This document shows, one piece after another, positions 1 to 7,317 of a stretch of 27,481 nucleotides of DNA (within the stretch, counting starts at the first letter, position 1; each line of letters begins with the position of its first letter). Below the pieces are notes generated by a model. That model made no database searches. It was not told where the DNA came from and worked only from the letters and a program-made list of their open reading frames with translations. Both the position numbers and the translations under genes were made by a program. The stretch spans positions 1-27,481 of the forward strand of contig NZ_QSTA01000006.1 in assembly GCF_003438075.1 (NCBI RefSeq). Direction: 5' to 3'. Origin of the DNA: Eubacterium sp. OM08-24 (GTDB lineage: Bacteria > Bacillota > Clostridia > Oscillospirales > Acutalibacteraceae).

Positions 1-57
1 TAAAAATACCGACCTCCAAAGTTAGATTTTTTAGGTCTAACTTTTGGGGGTCGGGTC
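1..57. repeat. Hairpin inverted repeat resembling an IS3/IS150-type terminus
   Basis: An 18-nt arm at 9-26 pairs with a 19-nt arm at 36-54 (one bulged A, one G-T pair) around a 9-nt loop. Read on the minus strand it begins with the TGACC..CCCCAAAAGTTAGA type of sequence that I associate with ends of IS3-family (IS150 group) elements in Bacillota; that match is from memory. It interrupts the reading frame of the neighbouring gene, so it probably marks one end of an insertion sequence lying mostly outside the window. It could instead be a simple bidirectional terminator. Confidence 0.45.
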
Positions 58-605
58 ATTTTCGGACTATAGTATTTTTTTAGTTCTAAAAGGATATATA
101 ACCTGTCCTTTTGACTTGTATTTTTTCGTTCATAAAATCCTATCAGTTGATCTAAATATGCAGGAGTAATTTGTTGAGTTTTTGCTAAAGATTTTTCTAT
201 TTTCTGATCTATTCGTTCTATTTTTGGTCTTCGTTTACTCCATAATGCTTCTTTTGCTTTTAAAAAATCTTCTTCCGAAAAAGAATCAGAATAATGTTGT
301 TTGTATTCAAAAGAGGTAACTTTTTTATACAAACTAACACTATGAAGCAACCTCTCAGGTTTCTTCATACCATAGCGAATTTTCCCAAAGCGTTTCTTTA
401 AATACTTATCCTTTTGCTGATAGTAAGAATATTTATATTCAACAGAATTTCATTCATGGGGATAATAATGTTTTAGTAATGCTATTATATCACTTTCTTT
501 GTAATATTGTGGCAATAAAGGTAATAAAGATTTTATCTGTTTTTTCCACATTTGCAAGATATCTCTAATTTCATGTTCATAAATATGTTTTGTTACGCCA
601 GACAT
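58..605 (-). pseudogene. Conserved clostridial protein of unknown function, internal TGA and truncated 3' end
   Basis: Reading leftward from the ATG at 605 the frame is open for 51 codons, meets TGA at 452-450 after YYPHE, and stays open to the window edge. The protein-like text continues coherently past the stop (for example KYSYYQQKDKYLKKRFGKIR and, near the end, YERKNTSQKDRLYILLELKK), so this is one gene with a nonsense codon. A Trp (TGG) at that place is the simplest ancestor. Past residue 182 the frame runs into the hairpin repeat at 9-54, which gives a low-complexity, unlikely C-terminus; I read this as truncation by an insertion. The composition is basic and soluble. I do not recognise a function. 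The ribosome-binding site is weak (GAAGTAAG just before ATG). A genuine UGA recoding event is possible but unlikely. Confidence 0.6.
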
Positions 606-687
606 TTTCTTACTTCATTCTCCCAATGCATTAAATATGAGTGATTATAATAACACAAGTGCAAATCAACGCAAGCGGTATGTAAAA

Positions 688-1038
688 TCATATTTCTGCT
701 TTTGATAATAAACTGGAACAAAAAGTATTTTTCACTGGATTATTTGCATAATTTGATACATTTAGTGAAAAGTCTATATCGTTTCCATCTTTCGTACGAA
801 CATCATTATATAAAGTTCTATATAGCCGTTCTTGCCATAAATAATATGAATCTAAAAACCAAAAAACAATAACCGGTATATAAGTAATAAGAAAGTACAT
901 TTTGTCAGCATCTTTACTTGCCAAAGCAAAAACACCTGATGCTAATGTTACTGCCCAACCTTTGAGTTTTAAAAGAATTACTCGCCATTTGATTAATAAC
1001 ACCTTGAATTAGTTCTAAATGCTTTAATTATTATCCAT
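688..1038 (-). pseudogene. Small two-helix membrane protein, disrupted by two frameshifts
   Basis: The 3' two thirds are open from about 1002 and encode a hydrophobic stretch (WAVTLASGVFALA, then a second segment ending VIVFWFLDSYYLWQERLYR) and a hydrophilic tail. Upstream of 1002 the family-like text continues in other frames: ATG at 1038 opens MDNN, and a shift gives LKHLELIQGVINQMASNSF. A second shift in an A run near 970 joins the WAVTL frame. Removing one A there and adding one base near 1023 restores one protein of about 116 aa with two membrane helices. I recognise this as a widespread small membrane protein often found beside TIR-domain genes, comparable in layout to 2TM effectors such as SLATT, but I cannot confirm the family. 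It lies just downstream of the TIR operon, so it may have been a third component that is now inactive. Assembly errors in A/T runs are an alternative. Confidence 0.55.
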
Positions 1039-1048
1039 AATTTCACCA

Positions 1049-1237
1049 TTATTGGTTATGTAATTTTTCAGCTTTTTCTACCCATGAACCTAAGTTATAA
1101 TATCCATCATCAAGTTTATAATCATAAACACCATCACAAATCTCACAAAATAGACAATCCTAAACTAATATTTGAATAATCACTAAACTCTCCTTGCTGA
1201 AAAATCTTTATTTTACCAACACCTCAACTATTATCAT
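1049..1237 (-). pseudogene. Degraded coding remnant, unknown family
   Basis: On the minus strand an ATG at 1237 opens MIIVEVLVK then stops. A second frame carries KIKIFQQGEFSDYSNISLG and a third carries CEICDGVYDYKLDDGYYN through EKAEKLHNQ to a TAA at 1049. The three pieces follow each other without gaps, which suggests one short gene of about 60 codons broken by two frameshifts. It ends 11 bp before the start of the small membrane-protein gene and begins 22 bp after the ThsB-like gene, so it was probably in the same operon. I do not recognise the protein. Confidence 0.35.
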
Positions 1238-1259
1238 TTTTTAATTATTATAACTTTTA

Positions 1260-1961
1260 TCATATTGTTTTAGCTATATCATACTCATCCTGGTTATCTT
1301 GGATTGAATATGCCCTATCAATATATTTATCAACGTTATCAACAAAATCATTCCATTTAACACAAAGCATATAATTGCATTCTCCATGATATATGTAATT
1401 GTTGTTGTCGCATTGCTCTTTATCAGGACTTTTCTGATTAAACATATTTTTACTCATAATTGTAAAAATCCTATCTGAGTCGTTATTATAATGAATACAC
1501 TTTTGGTTACAACAATCTTTTTGATATGTAAAATAATCATAATTACCATATATATCAGGAATAATTACGGCAATTAATGCATTCGTTTTACTTGTCACTG
1601 AATTTCCACTGGAATCAATCCTTGAAATTTCTTTAAGTGAATAAGATATTTCCTGAGGAATCCACTGATGTTTTTCAGCTTTATACTTTTCTCTCATTCC
1701 TTTCGATAACATAACAATTGTAAGCGTACTGTCGTATATACGATTTTTTAACTTCTCCCAAATTGTATCATCTGATAACTGAGATAAATCCTCACCATCA
1801 GATTCACCTTTATAAATATGTTCTGTTTTATTTTTCAATGTTTTTTCAAGTTCATCAACATAATCTCTAACAGTACATAATCCTCCCTTGCCTTTCGTAC
1901 CAATAATATTTTCTACATTATTATCTCCATATTTATATGAAACGAAAATTTTATTCCCCAT
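1260..1961 (-). CDS. TIR-like (ThsB/MTH538-type) domain protein
   Basis: The 233-aa protein opens with KIFVSYKYGD at residues 4-13, the first strand of the TIR-like fold seen in ThsB and MTH538 (DUF1863) proteins. DSTLTIVMLSKGM follows (about 77-89), then WIPQEISYSLKE (100-111), where Glu104 is the candidate NADase glutamate. The remaining 120 residues are Asn/Asp/Cys rich and lack an obvious domain. In Thoeris systems such a TIR protein senses phage and turns NAD+ into a cyclic ADP-ribose-type signal; that is family knowledge, and the activity here is inferred. The start ATG is 2 nt past the stop of the TIR-SLOG gene, with GAGGAA inside that gene's end as the ribosome-binding site, so the two are translationally coupled. 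No signal peptide or membrane segment is visible. A plain TIR NADase not involved in signalling is possible. Confidence 0.75.
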   Translation of the reverse strand: MGNKIFVSYKYGDNNVENIIGTKGKGGLCTVRDYVDELEKTLKNKTEHIYKGESDGEDLSQLSDDTIWEKLKNRIYDSTLTIVMLSKGMREKYKAEKHQWIPQEISYSLKEISRIDSSGNSVTSKTNALIAVIIPDIYGNYDYFTYQKDCCNQKCIHYNNDSDRIFTIMSKNMFNQKSPDKEQCDNNNYIYHGECNYMLCVKWNDFVDNVDKYIDRAYSIQDNQDEYDIAKTI

Positions 1962-1963
1962 AC

Positions 1964-3808
1964 TTATTCCTCGCTGACATTTTGTTTTATATAATCAATG
2001 ACTAATCTGGCAGATTTTTTATAATCGATACCTTGCATAAGACTGGTATTTAGCTCTTTGGATGCATCATTTAATTCGTTCCAATTATCATTTTTAGCAT
2101 AATCTTCTGCAATTATCGATGAACAGCCGCCAACAGAACCAATCAAAAATACCGGTATTCCCTTACTTTTTGCTATGGTGATTTCCTCTCTAATACCTTC
2201 TTCACTCTTATTTTCTTTTATTTTCCCACCTAAACAAATTAATGCTTTTACATTTTCTCTTTCAATTAGTTTTTTTCTTAACTCTGTAAGGCTTAAAGTC
2301 TGATTATTATCAACTTTGCCTACCTCTATAGGAGTACATCTATTCTTAAAATTTGAAATATTATTATGCGATACAAAATAATTAGAAATATACATCTTGA
2401 CTTTTTCTACATGATTTTCTGTAACAATTTTTGCAGTATCAAAAATTAATTCCTGAAACGTCGGATGTGCTCCAAAACACAAATTAAAGCCTTCTTTAAG
2501 TATCTCTTTCGCAAAACAAATTAAAGAGTAAGTTAAATTTTGCTTAAAAATTTCATCGCCGTCAGGGAAAGCTCCCGAAATAACAATATCGTATGGTAAA
2601 TCTACTGAATTACCTTTTAGATATTTAAAATATGTATAATAAAAATCATCGAAATTATCGGATAGGATATCGTCATATTTAGTACGGGTAATTACTCTTT
2701 TTGAAAGCATTACTGCTGAGTCAAACTCTGATGATGAGTAACGTGCTAAGGTGCTTTTTAAGTCATCCGCATCAGATTGTTTCGGTATTCTTCCAAAAAA
2801 TTGTACAAACTGATTAATTGTCCTTTGGGGATAGCTATAACCTTTCCTTGGTAATGATAAAGTATAAAGCATTTTTGTGTCATTAACTAATTCCAACTTA
2901 TCATTCAACAAATCAGTAATACAGTTCATTTCATCATAAACATCATTACTTCTATCTAAAAGCAATTCATATGATTTATCTAAAATCTGGTCTGCTATTT
3001 CATTAAGCTTGTCCCGGTTACTAAAATCTTCTTCTAAATACTCAAGGTTAGGTTTTTCGGAAGGCTGATACTTTAAATTCCCAATATCTGGGTTACCGAT
3101 TTTTATCCAGAGAATCGGAATATTGTTAATTAGTGCGTACAATATTTCTTTTAGAACCCATTTAGAAGTTGCAGATTCAGTGGTATGGAAAAAAACAAGT
3201 ACATCACTATAAGCCAATGCGGTATCAATAACTTCTTGTGCATTCTCTCCAATATTAACATTTACTATATCTCGAAAATATTCCTTCTCTGGTGCTATGG
3301 CTTTTAAAATATCACAAATAGAAGCTGTAATTTCTTCTCCATCCATTCGTCTATGACTTAGAAAAATATTTATATTGTCATTACAAATTGTAGGCATACA
3401 TTCAGAAATAATCTTACGTGCAAAAACTTTAGCTGTGACCTCTATGTAACTATTCGACAAATTTCTCCTTCTTAATTGATCATAAACATCAAAACTTTGC
3501 TTACCAGAAACAATAGTAGGTGGAATCCTGTCATCTTTACAAAAAGCTACAGGAAATATTTTTGATTTTTTTAACTTTGCTTTTTTGAGAAATTCATTAT
3601 TTGTACCTATACAGTCATTAAAAATTATCACAATTGAATCAGCGTCCAACTGTAAACTGAATTTTTTATAATTTGTTTTTTGAACACAAAAATACTCAAT
3701 TCCAAAACGATCAAACTGGTATTTGATAATATCAACAAAAAACATAACTTCGCTTGTATTTTCCTTATCACATATTGTAGCAATTGGCTCTAATATATAT
3801 ACCTTCAT
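1964..3808 (-). CDS. TIR-SLOG fusion protein, Thoeris ThsA-like effector/sensor
   Basis: The 614-aa protein has three parts. Residues 1-135 form a Rossmann/TIR-like unit (MKVYILEPIA, SIVIIFNDC, KIFPVAF). Residues 145-280 form a clear TIR domain (NINIFLSHRRMDG, SDVLVFFHTTES, SKWVLKEILYAL with Glu221 as likely catalytic residue). Residues 405-600 resemble a SLOG/LOG-type nucleotide-binding domain (DIVISGAFPDGDE, GFNLCFGAHPT, KALICLGGKI, GIPVFLIGSVGG). In Thoeris ThsA, a C-terminal SLOG domain binds the TIR-made signal and switches on an N-terminal NAD+-depleting SIR2 domain. Here TIR takes the SIR2 place, so the likely role is a signal-gated NADase that aborts infection (inference). It is the first gene of the operon; its start has a weak site (AAAGTGAG) 7 nt upstream and shares a 112-bp divergent region with the gene at 3921. 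It may correspond to a described Thoeris subtype; I cannot check. Confidence 0.72.
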   Translation of the reverse strand: MKVYILEPIATICDKENTSEVMFFVDIIKYQFDRFGIEYFCVQKTNYKKFSLQLDADSIVIIFNDCIGTNNEFLKKAKLKKSKIFPVAFCKDDRIPPTIVSGKQSFDVYDQLRRRNLSNSYIEVTAKVFARKIISECMPTICNDNINIFLSHRRMDGEEITASICDILKAIAPEKEYFRDIVNVNIGENAQEVIDTALAYSDVLVFFHTTESATSKWVLKEILYALINNIPILWIKIGNPDIGNLKYQPSEKPNLEYLEEDFSNRDKLNEIADQILDKSYELLLDRSNDVYDEMNCITDLLNDKLELVNDTKMLYTLSLPRKGYSYPQRTINQFVQFFGRIPKQSDADDLKSTLARYSSSEFDSAVMLSKRVITRTKYDDILSDNFDDFYYTYFKYLKGNSVDLPYDIVISGAFPDGDEIFKQNLTYSLICFAKEILKEGFNLCFGAHPTFQELIFDTAKIVTENHVEKVKMYISNYFVSHNNISNFKNRCTPIEVGKVDNNQTLSLTELRKKLIERENVKALICLGGKIKENKSEEGIREEITIAKSKGIPVFLIGSVGGCSSIIAEDYAKNDNWNELNDASKELNTSLMQGIDYKKSARLVIDYIKQNVSEE

Positions 3809-3867
3809 AATTTTATTCTCACTTTCTTTTATAATAAGTTTATTTGTATTTTCTGTTTTAGATAATA

Positions 3868-3920
3868 GATAACTAAGAATTATCTTTCCTTGATGGTTTA
3901 AATTAATTTGGAGGAAAAAT
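3868..3920 (+). repeat. Left 53-bp perfect inverted repeat (IR-L), with shared leader and RBS
   Basis: All 53 bases are the exact reverse complement of 7265-7317. The outer end starts with the 17-mer GATAACTAAGAATTATC, itself a palindrome of GATAA arms around 7 nt. The inner end is GGAGG AAAAAT directly before the ATG at 3921, so the repeat supplies the ribosome-binding site of that gene. TTTCCTT at 3885-3891 can pair with GGAGGAAA (one G-T), which may partly hide the ribosome-binding site. Left and right copies differ immediately outside on both sides. Confidence 0.93.
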
Positions 3921-5279
3921 ATGGACTTATGTTCAATCTATCCCAAGCAATTTAGAAATAGCAAAATTCCTATTGATAAGGATCGTTGTTTTGTCCTAAT
4001 GCCATTTTCAGAAGAATATGACAAATTGTATGGAATTATTAAGGATACACTCTTGCAAAAAGGGATTAGTTGTTTTAGAGATGATGAAATATTAGGTTCT
4101 CAACCTTTTATGAACAAAGTAATAACGGAAATTTTAAAATCACGATACTTAATTGTAATATTGACTGATTATAGACCCAATGTTGTTTATGAGCTTGGTA
4201 TAGCGCATTGTTTTAAAGACATTCAAAATGTTTTGATACTAATAGATGAAAAGTCAAAGCTGAATGAGTCTATTCATGATTCTGCATCTGACCTCTCACA
4301 CCTCACATATGTTGAATATAATATAAATAATAGTTCAATGATACGCTCAAATATAAGGGACTTTATTAATAAAAATGGCCCAATATTTGATTTGCAAGAC
4401 TTTTTATTTGAAAAAGGTATAATCTCTTCAATAACTGAAAATACAAATGATTTTATTTCGTATATAAGAGAAAAATTTAATAATGACTTCAGCACCTTAA
4501 GCGATCTGTTAACGAAAAATGAGGTGATTTGTTCACAAAAAGAAAAAATTTTAGAAAAATGTAACAGTGAATTATATGAAGAGATAGATTCAAATAATCA
4601 ATTTATAGATATAATGATAAAGGTATTTGCTGAAACTTTGATGGCGGTTAATGAAACTTCTATTTGTGAAGAGTATATACAAGGTTTTATTAAAGATGAA
4701 TTGATTAGAGAAAGAGATATTTCTGAAAATTTAAAGAGTCAATGGAAAACGGATCTTGTTATATATCTAGCTAATCAAGAATATTTTCTCGATATACTAA
4801 TACCATGGATAATAAATTATTTCAAACGCACTAAATCATCAACCATAGATTTAAATAGATATAAATTGGAATCTTTTCTTATCAATACAAAAATAGAAAA
4901 AATTGACGAAGCATTATGCAATGCTTTAAGAGAATCAGATTTTCATATTAGAGAACATTTATCAGATATAATTGGTGAAAAACGACTAACTTTGGCATAT
5001 CCAAATTTATGTTCAGCTATTGTTAACGAACCAAGTTTGTATGCTGGTAAAAGTATCATAGTGGCATTGGGCAAAATAGGAAACGGTACAGATACCAATG
5101 CTCCGAAAATCATTTTGCAATGGCTTTCGAAGAACATTAACAGAATATTAGCTTCTGGACAAGATTTTACAAATTCTATTTTAACAAAAAGTCGTATCGC
5201 AATTAAAAATTTGTCTGTTGAATATATCAAATATTTTGATGTTTCGTTTGAAAAATATATTACTAACAAAAACTATTAA
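3921..5279 (+). CDS. TIR-like / nucleoside deoxyribosyltransferase-like protein with helical-repeat C-terminus
   Basis: The 452-aa protein starts with a nucleotide-hydrolase-like domain: CFVLMPFSEEYDKLY (23-37), FRDDEILGSQPFMNKV (52-67), LIVILTDYRPNVVYELGIAH (77-96). Glu91 in NVVYELG sits where the catalytic glutamate of nucleoside 2-deoxyribosyltransferase-like and TIR-like bacterial immune proteins lies. Residues 160-450 are helical, and the last 130 (for example EALCNALRESDFHIREHLSD and SIIVALGKIG) read like HEAT repeats. The likely role is an NAD- or nucleotide-cleaving effector with a helical sensing tail, but no substrate can be named. The start is fixed by GGAGG in IR-L, 6 nt upstream. 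It lies beside the TIR/SLOG operon, divergent from it, and its stop overlaps that of the glycosyltransferase by 4 bp. It belongs to the predicted invertible segment, so its expression should depend on orientation. Confidence 0.7.
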   Translation: MDLCSIYPKQFRNSKIPIDKDRCFVLMPFSEEYDKLYGIIKDTLLQKGISCFRDDEILGSQPFMNKVITEILKSRYLIVILTDYRPNVVYELGIAHCFKDIQNVLILIDEKSKLNESIHDSASDLSHLTYVEYNINNSSMIRSNIRDFINKNGPIFDLQDFLFEKGIISSITENTNDFISYIREKFNNDFSTLSDLLTKNEVICSQKEKILEKCNSELYEEIDSNNQFIDIMIKVFAETLMAVNETSICEEYIQGFIKDELIRERDISENLKSQWKTDLVIYLANQEYFLDILIPWIINYFKRTKSSTIDLNRYKLESFLINTKIEKIDEALCNALRESDFHIREHLSDIIGEKRLTLAYPNLCSAIVNEPSLYAGKSIIVALGKIGNGTDTNAPKIILQWLSKNINRILASGQDFTNSILTKSRIAIKNLSVEYIKYFDVSFEKYITNKNY

Positions 5280-6229
5280 AAATACAATAGAATATTTTTT
5301 ACTCTTTCTACATCTAAATATTCAAGTATTTCTTCTAAACTGCAAAGTTTAAAAAGACATTTAAAATATACACAAAGCAATTTATTTAGTTCTTTTATCT
5401 CTTCGATGTTCTCATACATCATTGTAAATAATGTTTTGCTACACTTTTCAACTAATGAATTATAATCTTTTTTTAGATGCAAATTTTTTGTGTCAACAAT
5501 ATCCTTAATGAAAGAAAGTATGCTAAACATATCGTAAATATGATTTTTATTAAAGGAATGAACTATTGAATGTGTTCGTTGATAATAATGTGTGTAAGAA
5601 TTAGGTATTAATATAATTTCTTTAGAATAAGCAATTGTTTGAAAACTAAATGCCACATCTTCAAAAAGAGACTCTTTAAAAAGGATTACATTATTGTCTA
5701 AAAAACTTTTGCGAAACATTTTATTACCTAAATAAGAACTTATGGTAACATCCAAAGAATACGTATTACACAACAAAGATAAAGCAAGTTCTTGATTTAT
5801 GACAGTATAGTTTTTATAATCAGTACGAATATATGATGAATATTTATTGTTATACTCCTTTTTTATTCCCCATATAACAAAATCGCAATTTGCGTTTTTG
5901 TGCATAATATCTATAGCTATGTCATATGTACATAAATCTGTCCAATCATCACTATCAAGAAATGTTACAAAATTTCCTTTAGAATGTTTCAATCCGAAAT
6001 TTCGTGATAAACCTGGGCCCTTTGTAGTTTTGTTTTTATAATATTTTATATTGTTATATTCTTTTTGAAAAGATAAAACAATTTTTTCTGTATCATCACT
6101 CGAATTATCGTTAATAATAATGATTTCAAAATTTCTAAAAACCTGACATTCTAATATATTTAAAGTTCTTTTTAAGTATTGGGCAGTATTATGCACAGGG
6201 ATAATAATTGAAAGTAGCTCAGAACACAT
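5276..6229 (-). CDS. Family 2 glycosyltransferase
   Basis: The 317-aa protein has a GT-A fold N-terminus: LLSIIIPVHN (5-14), FEIIIINDNSSDD (34-46, nucleotide-sugar-binding acidic residues) and FLDSDDW (90-96, the DxD metal-binding motif). Residues after about 220 form a helical C-terminal region without a clear membrane segment. Such enzymes add one sugar to a growing cell-surface polysaccharide or teichoic-type glycan on the cytoplasmic side of the membrane; the donor and acceptor are unknown. It follows the pyruvyl transferase gene by 5 nt, with AAGGAG before its ATG, so the two form one operon. It ends against the plus-strand effector gene with overlapping stop codons and no terminator between. 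Confidence 0.85.
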   Translation of the reverse strand: MCSELLSIIIPVHNTAQYLKRTLNILECQVFRNFEIIIINDNSSDDTEKIVLSFQKEYNNIKYYKNKTTKGPGLSRNFGLKHSKGNFVTFLDSDDWTDLCTYDIAIDIMHKNANCDFVIWGIKKEYNNKYSSYIRTDYKNYTVINQELALSLLCNTYSLDVTISSYLGNKMFRKSFLDNNVILFKESLFEDVAFSFQTIAYSKEIILIPNSYTHYYQRTHSIVHSFNKNHIYDMFSILSFIKDIVDTKNLHLKKDYNSLVEKCSKTLFTMMYENIEEIKELNKLLCVYFKCLFKLCSLEEILEYLDVERVKNILLYF

Positions 6230-6234
6230 TTTGT

Positions 6235-7266
6235 TTACTCCTTTAGAATTTTGTCAATTGTTGAAAAGTGACTATTGGCTTTGCTTTTTAAAAAATTAAT
6301 ATTTGAATTAGAAAACGACTTCCTGTTGTAATCAATAAAAGAAAAATCCACTTCATCTAATTTATCTATATTGATAATATTTCCTTTAAAGTCATATGAA
6401 TCTAAAGCATTATTGAATTTATCGTTATAACATACAGGAAAGAATGGAATTCCCGCATTCCAGCCTAAAATTGCCGAATGAAATCTAGTTGCAATAATAT
6501 AAGAGGAAGATAAAAAATTTTTTAAAAAACTATCTATATTACCTTGATAAATGGAAATCTCTGTTACCGATTTAGTTGCAGGCGATAACAGATTATAAAT
6601 GATTTTGGCAGCAACATCATCTTCTTGAACTTTACTAAAGCAAGTTAAATTAATACTGTAATTTCTTTTAGCATATTCTTCGGCAATGTATGACATTTTT
6701 TTAAAATATAAACCTTCATCAAAGTTTCTTAATCCAGAACGATTATTTTTTTTAATACATGAAATTGCAACTTCTTTTTTGTGTATTACATTTGGTAATT
6801 GATATTTAAATAAAATATCAGGTGCCCAATTCATGTTTTTTAAGTCAAACAATCTATAAGAATATTCATCACGAAATACTACTTGTTCTGATTTTTTAAA
6901 AAATGATTTGTATAAAAATAAAAATAATTTTGAACTATATGGACCAAAATTTGCACCAATAATGTATGTTGGAATATTGTCTAATCTTTTTTTACAGTCG
7001 ATATGGTATTTTTTATATACCCCTTTGTTATTTGACTGCATAAATATTGAACCACCAATAAATATTTGTAGATCAAAATTAGTATCTTTTAAAAAATCAT
7101 CAGTTGAAAAAATAATTAAATTAGAAATATTTAGAAAGGCTCTTTTAAAAGGGGCTTTGCAAACAATATAAAATTCAACATGTTGGTATCTATCACATAT
7201 GTATTTAACAAACATATCATCCCCTAAATTCTGCTCTGAATATGTGTGTAAAAATACTTTTTTCAT
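6235..7266 (-). CDS. Polysaccharide pyruvyl transferase family protein
   Basis: The 343-aa protein matches the PS_pyruv_trans family. The N-terminus (KKVFLHTYSEQNLGDDMF) carries the characteristic LGDD loop, FIGGSIFM occurs near residue 70, and the C-terminal half holds the conserved TRFHSAILGWNAGIPFFPV segment. Family members transfer pyruvate ketal groups to polysaccharide sugars, giving them negative charge, though many relatives have unproven activity. The ATG lies at the inner edge of IR-R: its first two bases are inside the repeat, and GGAGG in the repeat is 4 nt upstream. It leads the glycosyltransferase operon. In the orientation shown, transcription must come from 7318-7718, between the repeat and the recombinase gene. 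Confidence 0.82.
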   Translation of the reverse strand: MKKVFLHTYSEQNLGDDMFVKYICDRYQHVEFYIVCKAPFKRAFLNISNLIIFSTDDFLKDTNFDLQIFIGGSIFMQSNNKGVYKKYHIDCKKRLDNIPTYIIGANFGPYSSKLFLFLYKSFFKKSEQVVFRDEYSYRLFDLKNMNWAPDILFKYQLPNVIHKKEVAISCIKKNNRSGLRNFDEGLYFKKMSYIAEEYAKRNYSINLTCFSKVQEDDVAAKIIYNLLSPATKSVTEISIYQGNIDSFLKNFLSSSYIIATRFHSAILGWNAGIPFFPVCYNDKFNNALDSYDFKGNIINIDKLDEVDFSFIDYNRKSFSNSNINFLKSKANSHFSTIDKILKE

Positions 7267-7317
7267 TTTTCCTCCAAATTAATTTAAACCATCAAGGAAA
7301 GATAATTCTTAGTTATC
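7265..7317 (-). repeat. Right 53-bp perfect inverted repeat (IR-R), with shared leader and RBS
   Basis: Exact reverse complement of 3868-3920. The GATAA-N7-TTATC palindrome occupies 7301-7317 at the outer side. The ribosome-binding site (7271-7275) is at the inner side. The inner boundary of identity falls after AAAAAT: the left gene uses the next base to begin its ATG, whereas here the last AT of the repeat plus an outside G forms the ATG. Confidence 0.93.

Larger units (their letters stand above)
3868..7317. mobile_element. Predicted invertible DNA segment with alternative cargo
   Basis: Perfect 53-bp inverted repeats bound the segment and each ends at the start codon of an inward-reading gene. 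Inversion would leave both junctions intact and simply exchange the two cargo units: the TIR/deoxyribosyltransferase-like gene, and the pyruvyl transferase plus glycosyltransferase pair. A tyrosine recombinase gene starts 0.4 kb outside the right repeat, the usual arrangement for phase-variable inversions. A palindromic core at the outer end of each repeat fits a tyrosine-recombinase crossover site. Inversion itself is inferred: a single sequence shows only one orientation. Confidence 0.75.

Noticed and set aside
4274..5269. Minus-strand frames inside the effector gene
   Set aside because: Antisense shadows of the 452-aa plus-strand gene, without ribosome-binding sites or recognisable families.
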